A DNA stretch of 64,000 bases from Globisporangium splendens (Eukaryota; Oomycota; Peronosporomycetes; Pythiales; Pythiaceae), in contig VFIW01000006.1 of assembly GCA_006386115.1 (NCBI GenBank), positions 1,012,706 through 1,076,705 of the forward strand, given 5' to 3'. The position numbers were made by a program, and so were the translations under genes. Positions within the stretch are counted from its first letter, which is position 1, and every line of letters begins with the position of its first letter. Of the stretch, positions 53,444-61,077 are shown one piece after another. The notes beneath the pieces were generated by a model. It saw nothing but the letters and a program-made list of their open reading frames with translations. It was not told the DNA's origin and did not search any database.

Positions 53444-53459
53444 AAATTTGGAAATGAGC
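53444..53459 (-). promoter_or_regulatory. oomycete Inr/FPR core promoter, zinc-finger member 10
   Basis: On the minus strand GCTCATTTCCAAATTT matches 15 of 16 positions of GCTCATTYYNCAWTTT and continues GC, completing a perfect FPR. It lies 45-60 bases upstream of the ATG. This is the clearest core promoter in the window. Confidence 0.85.
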
Positions 53460-53529
53460 TCCTCGTGCGCAAGGTCTCAGTAGTAGGTAGGCACAGGCTA
53501 TGTCGTTTTAGGCGAGATGCAGAGCAGGG

Positions 53530-53967
53530 ATGGTGCGCCTCACTCACTGTGCACCATGCACAGTACCTGTCTGTCCGACTTCATGTGTCGTACACCAATC
53601 CAGTGCCCTAGGCGACTCTGACCCATGCAAATTTTGCCGCGTCTGTTTCTCAGAAGAGTTCAAATCCCTTGCGCCGGTGGATACTCGCAGGTACATAGTG
53701 CTGGGCCACGTACAAGAGTCGCCGAGATGCGAGATCGTCTGGGCGATTTGCGCTCTGTGTAATACTTTGGCACAAGAGACCATCGATGCGACGCTCGCAA
53801 CAGTTATTATACACTCGAACTCCTATATTACTCGGATCATTACGGCCAGACACGTAAACTGCGATCTCATTAATTGTGCACGGCCACTAGCTTCTTCGAG
53901 TGGTTCTAAGGAGCAGCGTATCCTACGGGAAATCTTCAATGCTGTGAGGATTGGCACCTATACATGA
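53530..53967 (+). CDS. hypothetical Cys-rich protein (145 aa)
   Basis: This open frame begins at a true ATG and is longer than most chance frames nearby. It contains paired cysteines (C-x-x-C-x-x-C near residue 33: C-K-F-C-R-V-C, then C-A-L-C) and hydrophobic segments with a coding-like pattern (T-L-A-T-V-I-I-H-S-N-S-Y-I). The Cys pairs suggest metal binding. I do not recognise a family. It starts about 70 bases from the divergent promoter of member 10. It could also be a relic or a chance frame. Confidence 0.3.
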   Translation: MVRLTHCAPCTVPVCPTSCVVHQSSALGDSDPCKFCRVCFSEEFKSLAPVDTRRYIVLGHVQESPRCEIVWAICALCNTLAQETIDATLATVIIHSNSYITRIITARHVNCDLINCARPLASSSGSKEQRILREIFNAVRIGTYT

Positions 53968-55197
53968 AAATTGCATAGGTCTTAGATGTCAACCTGGGGA
54001 ACAACGCCATGGGAAAAGAGTCGACGTAGTGGGTCCACGCCGCTGCAAAAATCCCTCCCCACCTCAGGTTTAGGCACGTCTTCCAGGCGGTTGGTTGTCC
54101 AGTTTCTTGGATTGTGTCCAACCACAAGACTTGTCATCCGTCATAGTGTCAGCTGCTGAGACCGCCTCGAAGGTATCACTGCGAGGTGCAGTGAGGTGCA
54201 GTTGAACCTCCCACGCAGCATATTCGCAAGGCGCACACGTCCTGAGCTCACTGCGACACTGTATCAGCACCAAACTTTCGCCCATCAGGTTCTTGGTTTC
54301 TCTTGACACTTTCTGGTTTCGATGCGTTCTTCTTCAATTCACGCGATCTTTGTGGTCAGTGCGAGGATGTTCCATGCATGGGTTAAGCTTGCTCAGTTGG
54401 CTTCCAGAAATGCGTAGGTGCTCTGCTCTAAAGAAAAATTTACCAGTAGTGTCGAGGGCATCTCGCCCGTTCATACTCGATCCATGATAATCATGTCTCC
54501 GTCGTCCCCCGTTGGCTTGAACTTTGGAAATGGTACGACCACCACAGTTGCGCTGCACCTGGAAAGAAAAAACACCAAAAAATCGCGTTCGTAGGACACA
54601 AATCTGGGATAGACTCCAAATTGGTCCCACCTCAGCCTGGGTGCCTTTGATTAAGTTGTCTTTGCTGCATTGCGTGAGAGAGAGAGAGAACACTCTGATT
54701 GTTAGCATTGCCTTCACGTACAAGCAAATATAGCTATCATCCTACCATGGAATGCCTCGTGTGGTCTGGATGCATTAAGGTGCATCAAATCTGTTGTAGC
54801 CTGCATTAGCAAGATCTTGTAAAGGTCTGAAAGCCAATATATAGGTTCGCTTTGTCTCCATTTCAGTAGTTGAGATCGTTTCTAATGCGCTCGCACAACG
54901 AGAATGATGCTTTATGAAGGAATGTTCGTGGAACAGACTACTGGTCGTAACTATGATGTGCATGACGACGATTAACTTCAGAAGCAGAATGCACTCTTGT
55001 GCACTTAATCGTTCGCTTCGGTGACCGCGTCTGCTACCTCAGCGATCCCCAAGGCCAATATGAACAAGAAGAACGAGTAGGGTTGCTCCGTTGTTTCTAG
55101 TTGTTGAAATCTCTTATTAAATAGTGTTTACTTCAGAAGCACGCTTATACGAATCCATGCAGACATGGTCTCCAATCCCTAGATACTTACATATTGC
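53968..55197. other. spacer before zinc-finger member 11
   Basis: This is about 1.2 kb. The minus-strand frame at 54334-54723 (129 codons) shows no recognisable feature. A GA microsatellite lies near 54678-54688. Nothing else is supported. Confidence 0.5.
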
Positions 55198-55911
55198 TTA
55201 CATGGCGTCTCCGTCAGGCAAGACGAGTTGCTCATCCAGAATCATCGACAGCGCTTCGAGCATCTCGGGGTTCCACGGCTCGCGAGGTTCAAATCTGCCG
55301 AGTGGCTCCATGGATGCGATCGTGCCTGCGAGCCATTCGTCTTCATAGATTTCGTCGTCGCTGCTGCATGGCGAGGGCGATCGGTACTCATCCGACGCTG
55401 TTGGGCTCGCGACGCGGAATCGGCCCGTGGTGTCCACTTGTGCAACAGCGAGTCGCTCTTCGCGCGTATGCTGGTTGCGCATATGGCGATTCAGGTTCCC
55501 GAACGTGCTGAACGTCTTGCCGCACCCGGGGACCTGGCATGCGTGTTCGGCCGTGCCGAGATGGAACTTCATGTGCTTCTCCAGCTTGGCGTCGTTCGAG
55601 AACGAGCACTCGCACCCTGTCACCGGACACACGATCGGCAAGATGGGGCCGTGCAACCGCTTGTGGCGAGACAGGTTGCCGGATGTCGTGAAGCGCTTGC
55701 CGCACGTCTTGATCGGACACACGTGCGGCTTCTCTCCCGTGTGGGTCTTCATGTGCTCCGAGAGCGTGTACTTGCGGTTGAATGCACGCGTGCAGCCTGG
55801 TTCCATGCATGCGAACCGAAGCGTTTGCTCTGGTCGCGGACTGGACGCTGGCGTCATTTCAGATGTGTTGTTGCTGGTGTTCATGGTGGTTGCAGTGGTG
55901 GTGTGTTCCAT
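55198..55911 (-). CDS. C2H2 zinc-finger protein, four fingers (237 aa), cluster member 11
   Basis: This is a single exon from ATG 55911. A Thr/Ser/Asn-rich N-terminus precedes four fingers with helices R-K-Y-T-L-S-E, T-S-G-N-L-S-R, S-N-D-A-K-L-E-K-type and T-F-G-N-L-N-R. Then come A-S-P-T-A-S-D-E-Y, an acidic stretch and P-W-N-P-E-M-L-E-A-L-S-M-I-L-D-E. An initiator-like TCATTCAC lies about 50 bases upstream on the minus strand. It is closest to member 10 in finger linkers (H-G-P-I-L-P). Confidence 0.93.
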   Translation of the reverse strand: MEHTTTATTMNTSNNTSEMTPASSPRPEQTLRFACMEPGCTRAFNRKYTLSEHMKTHTGEKPHVCPIKTCGKRFTTSGNLSRHKRLHGPILPIVCPVTGCECSFSNDAKLEKHMKFHLGTAEHACQVPGCGKTFSTFGNLNRHMRNQHTREERLAVAQVDTTGRFRVASPTASDEYRSPSPCSSDDEIYEDEWLAGTIASMEPLGRFEPREPWNPEMLEALSMILDEQLVLPDGDAM

Positions 55912-57487
55912 ATGAGTAGTTGATGGATAGTTTGTGAATGATTATAGGTGTCGTTTGAACCTTTGGCATCGATATGGGATGGCGGAGGAGGGGCGGCGTG
56001 TATCCATGTCCAGGTCCGCCAATGTGGCATGCGATCCTGCAAACTGAAGGCGGCGTCTGTCCAACATGGTTGTCATACGAAGCGAGCCAAGACAGCCGAA
56101 GTGAACATGGGGAGCGTCTCTTCACAGAAACTGCGCACAAAGGCGTGAGAGCAAGCAGCAAAGCGCGTCATCATTTGACTGCGGGCAGGTGTCTGGGTGC
56201 CAAGAAAGGGCAAGTGCTGACGAGTGTTCAGCACCGTTTACTGCACACAGCCCATAGCCTCTATAAATCCATATATGATCTACTCAGCATACATCACATC
56301 AGTAAATTACACTCACTGTGAAGTACAATATATTGTATTATCGCATGCAAACGTGGAAAGTGTGCTGACTCCCTACCCACCGAACGGATGCTGAGCTCAT
56401 CCCCGTTTGACATGCTCTCGAGCGCCACGAACCATTGGTGTGAGCTAACGGCGGCGCATTTGTGGCTCTGAGGCGCAGCGTCCGTGTCAGAGACCACGCG
56501 CGTCCCACTCTCTGCAGTATACACGACAATCACAGGATTTGCTGCGACAGAGTGATCACAACTTCAACGCAGTACAGTACGGACACTTGTCACGACCGCC
56601 GCATGGAAGCCATTCATGAAGCGAACCAGATGGCACGACGCGGGACTATCCATATCCCTAGATCCATTCTCGCCAACTTTGTTGGACCATCCTGCGGGGT
56701 AGCACACAAAATGCCGAAAGCCCACCTGAGCGCCATCGTGTCCACTTTTTCGCTTGAGTGAAAATTTCTGTGTTTTTTGTCTATGTTCATGCTTCGATCC
56801 ATCGCGTCAAACAGCAGGACGCTTGTTTTTTTTTCCATTGAAGCGTGCAGGCTGATGTCCGCGATCGACACTCGCACAGGTGCCCCACTTGCAGCAGGAA
56901 AATGGATTTTTCCTCCAGTGTCGAGAACGAAATTTGTGAACCTGTCAGCTGGAGGTGGAGACGATCGAGGATGCTGCTTCCCCTCCCGCCTTGCTTGTCG
57001 GTCCACTCTTGCCGCGTGATGTTGTCCGTGCCGTCGTCTGTGCTGCATTTGGTGCGCTCTTCTTGCCGTAAGCGGGTTACCCTTGAAGTGCTAACAGTAT
57101 CCGGTATTCATACTTGGCGGAAAAATGTAGCCATGTCGCAGAGAAATGGCACCAAAGATGTGTGCTGTGCGCGTCAGTGCAATGCAATCGCACTAGGTAG
57201 CGCTTTCGTGTTGGTATAATGGTGTGGTTGGTTCCCATCGCGCTAGGAAGTGTCCTGAAGCTCACTTTCGAGTCCAAATTTATACCAAGTCACCTCGTCT
57301 TTAATTAGAAGAATGGGATTCTCTCTGCGCTATCTTGGCGTGTTGGCTTTCGACCTCTCTCTCGCTGCTAAAGTCTGAAGGAATAGCAAGCTTAGTGAGC
57401 TCCTAGAGCGAAAGCCAGACTCGACTTTGGTCCGATCCATGTCAGCGTTTGCTGGGCGAGTGAGCCTGAAGGAAGCAGTGTGTCACC
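55912..57487. other. spacer between the zinc-finger cluster and the coiled-coil gene
   Basis: This is about 1.6 kb. A minus-strand open frame at 56614-57048 contains a coding-like stretch (V-R-V-S-I-A-D-I-S-L-H, then T-S-V-L-L-F-D-A-M-D-R) and could be an exon relic; I cannot identify it. The rest shows no feature. The promoter of the coiled-coil gene should lie near 57300-57480. Confidence 0.4.
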
Positions 57488-60400
57488 ATGAGCCAGTCTC
57501 CCTTTCGAAGTGCTCTGGGAGAGGTGCGTCTCGCTTGCTTCCCATCGCCTTGGTGCGTTGCCTTTAAATCTTCATCAACCAGTGTCTTTTGTCATGTTTT
57601 AGATGAACGCATCCGAAGCCGTGATGGCCATGACGATGAAGGGCAACAAGGAGTCCCGCGCAAGCGAGGCGCTAGTAATGAAAGACGAGCAGATGCGCAT
57701 CCTGGGCGAGCAGAACTCGCACTTGCTGCTCTCGCTCAACACGATGGACGACGAGATTGGCGCGCTCAAGATGCACAAACTGCAGCTTGAGGAGGAGAAC
57801 TGGACGCTCCGTGATCAGAACTTTGAGTTGCAGAGCAAGGCGCGGGCTGCCGAGACCAATCTCAAGAAATCCCAGGTACGAATCCCCCATGTTGCTATCT
57901 CTCGTCTGCTTCAGGAATGTGACTCAGTCGATGCCTCTCTTTCCTGCAGGCGGGGATGGAAGAGCGAGATACCCAAATCAAAGTGCTGACGGACCACAAC
58001 ACCGAGCTCCTGCGGTTGCTGGAGCACGAAGAAGCGCAGGCGTCGAGTCTGGCTGCCCAGGTCACGTCGCTCAAAGCCGACTTGGACACACTGCACACAA
58101 AGTACGCATCGCTGCTCGCGACAGCCAAGACCCACGAAGAGATTGCTTCACGTGCGACCCGCGAGGGCCAATTGCGCGCCGAAGAAGTGCGACTGCTGCG
58201 CAACGAAAGCGACCAGCTCCGTGCGTGCAACACCGAGTTGAAGATGAAGACTCAGGTCGAGCTGGAGGCGCTCCAGGAGCAGCTCCGTGTGCGCAAGGAG
58301 AAACAGTACCAGCTGCTCGAGAAACTGCAGCAACTCGAGGAAGTGAAGCGCCAAAGCGATGACCACGTGAGTGGCCTCGAGGAGAAGTTGCGCAAGTTCC
58401 ACGAGCGTAATCAGGAACTCGAGACACAGTTGCAGCTCGAGTCGAAGGCCAAGCGCGCACAGATCGACGCCAACAAGAACTTCTTCATCGAGAACGGCAA
58501 TCTGATGAAGGACAAGCAGGAGCTGCAGCAGCGGTTCGACAAGGCCGAGCAGGAGCGCACACGTATGGAGGCCGAGAACCGCGACTCGGCCGAGCAATTG
58601 CGCGAAATGGCCGAGAAGGTGTTCCAACTGCTTGAGCGGCTCAAACTCGCGGAGCTGGGCAAAACGAAAGCCATCGACGGTCTCAAACAGAAGGAGCTCG
58701 AGTTGCTGGGCTCAAGAAGAAAAACTCGCGGCTGCTCAAAGAAGGCACAAAGGAGGGCAAAGCGCGCGTCAAGTCCGAGATGGACAAGAAAGTCATGCTC
58801 GAGCAGCTCCAAGCGCTCAAGAAACACAATGCGCAACTGAGTCTGCGCTGCAGCGACGAAGTCAAAGCCAAGCTGAAGGAAGCCGAGGAGCGCAAGGTGC
58901 TCGAGGAGAAACTCAAGACCATGAACGGTCGCATCGCGTTCTTGCTCAACAAGATGCAGGCCGATGAGGAAGCCAAGATCGTGACGAAGGAGGAGATGAA
59001 GAAGATGCACGCACAGATCACGAGTCTCCAGGAGAAAAGCAGCGACGCGACCAACAAGTTGTTCGCCACCACCGAGAGCAACCGCGTCGTGACCGAAGCG
59101 CTGCGCTGCAAACAGGACGAACTCGATGCCCAGGCCATCAAGATGGAGGCGCTGCAGAAGAAAATCGGCGAGCTTGCGGTCGCGATGGAGAATTCGGGTG
59201 TGCCGAGCGGCAACAACAATGACAACCAAGAGGGACATCGTGGCGGCACGTTCGCCCGTGATGGTGCCAGCGAACAGCAGCACCCGGACGACGCCGCGGT
59301 CGAGACCATAAACGGCAGGTTTTTCGTCGAGTCGCGGGCTTCTCATGGCGGCTTACTCGTGATCAAGGCCAAGCGACAGCCACAGGCATCATCATCTTCA
59401 AAATCGTCTCAGCAGCAAGCGATCGAGTTTCTCGAGAAAATGAACATCAACGCCTTCCTCAAGCATGCACAGAAGGCCATGAACACCAAGCAGATGCTTG
59501 TGGAGCGCATCACAGCGTTATTGTCGACGATCATGAGTTTCGAAGACGCCGTCGACGAGATCAAACAGCAGTTAGTCGCGAAAAGCGACCAAATCCAGCA
59601 CTTGGTACGCAAAGCGAAGCGCATGCAGGAAAAACTCATGACCGAGAAAGACGCCAAACGCAAGACGCTGCTGTGGTACGAGATCAAATCGCGCGCGATG
59701 ATGGTGCAGCAGCTCCAGCAGCAACACTCGCATCTGCACCACCTAGGCACGACGGATGGAGGCGGTGACCACGGAGTCCTCAAATTGCCCGAAAGCGGCG
59801 TCGGCGACGAAGAAGTGCACGCGATCGCGGCCTTGTTGCGCAACGCGTCGAATGTCAAAGAGCTCCAGCTGCGCGGCAACACGATCACGAGCGAGGGCGC
59901 ACGCGCGATCGCCGCGATCCTGGCCAACGCATCTTGCCACCTGCGCCACGTCGACTTGCGAGGTAACCACATCACGAAAGACGGCATCAAAGTATTGGCT
60001 GAGGCTCTCGAACGCAACGAACGAACCAAACACGTGTACGTCCACGCTGACGGAAAGATCGAGGCACTCGGCACGACAAGTGCGGCCGCGATGTCGTCCA
60101 TGGCGAATGCGCAGGCCATGTGCAGTGCAGTAGGTGCAGCACCGTCGAGTAGTAGTGCTAGCGGACTCATCGGTGTCGAGACCATATGCGTCGTCGACGT
60201 GCGCGAGCAAACGATTCTCGACAATGGTCCAACCATGTTGGACGACCTGGATCTTGGTTCTGGCTTCATCAACGGCGGCGCAAACACATCGTATCAGGAG
60301 CAGCCCTCGGCAGGTCCAGGCAGTGTCTTCCAGCTGAAAATGGCATCAGTCGGTGCCGGCACAGGTATGGACTCGGCGCTTTCGTCCATGGGGAAAGACA

Positions 60401-60767
60401 GCAGCAATCGCTTGTTTTCTCGGCGGCCACTGTCCGCGGCGGCGTTGAAAAAGCACAAGGAGAAGCTGCAGCAACAACGCAAACTGAAGCTCGAGGAAGA
60501 GAAGCGCAAGATGAAAAAGGATGCCGAGTGGAATGGACGCGCGGGGGGGCTCGACACGTTGTCCACGGCGGCACCGTCGTCGCCTACAAAGAACACATCG
60601 TCGGGGTTAGCCACACCGTTGAGTAAGAAGCTCCACCGATCACCAACAACGGGAATCACGAGCCTCTACCAAAGGGCGGCGTGAACCGAACGAATTCCGC
60701 GCCCGTGTTCAAGAAAAAGATCGACGACCGAGATAGCAGTCCCGATGAAAACGACCCGAGCACATAG
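57488..60767 (+). CDS. long coiled-coil protein with C-terminal LRR segment (about 1,042 aa, 3 exons, two one-base frame breaks)
   Basis: Exons are 57488-57523, 57603-57875 and 57950-60767. Residues from about 60 to 600 are nearly continuous heptad-rich coiled coil (L-E-E-K-L, E-L-E-T-Q-L-Q-L). A second helical block follows (F-L-E-K-M-N-I-N-A-F-L-K), then at least two ribonuclease-inhibitor-type leucine-rich repeats (V-K-E-L-Q-L-R-G-N-T-I-T and L-R-H-V-D-L-R-G-N-H-I-T). The tail is low-complexity and ends D-E-N-D-P-S-T. The frame slips by -1 at GGG 58708-58710 and GGG 60674-60676. One G added at each makes exon 3 exactly 940 codons. Proteins of this kind are often cytoskeletal or flagellar/centriolar scaffolds; that is an inference. 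Confidence 0.85.
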
Positions 60768-61077
60768 TTGACACCTTCTGTTGTGTTGGAACATGCTGTA
60801 GACGTCTGCTATTTAAAATATGTACAAAGACTCCTCAATCACAATCTGCACACACACAAGAACACAAAGCACGAAATCCGTTAGTGGACAGCAAACAGCA
60901 ATGACTTGAAACTCACATACCTCGAGCATTTTGGTATGCGCGTACAGGCGTTTTGGAGGACGGCAATCGTACTCGGCTGGTTGTGCTGTCGCTCCCATTG
61001 CTGCTGCAAGTACAACAGAATAGACGACGAGCTTGATTCTTGGGTAGCCCACTCCACCAAATATGGTGCTGCTCCTC
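60768..61077. other. convergent intergenic region
   Basis: This is about 310 bases between two convergent stop codons. An AT-rich tract near 60810-60825 may be a polyadenylation region for the plus-strand gene. No gene is seen. Confidence 0.5.

Noticed and set aside
53655..53668. GTTCAAATCC, resembling a tRNA T-loop
   Set aside because: No matching acceptor, D-arm or anticodon stems can be drawn around it.
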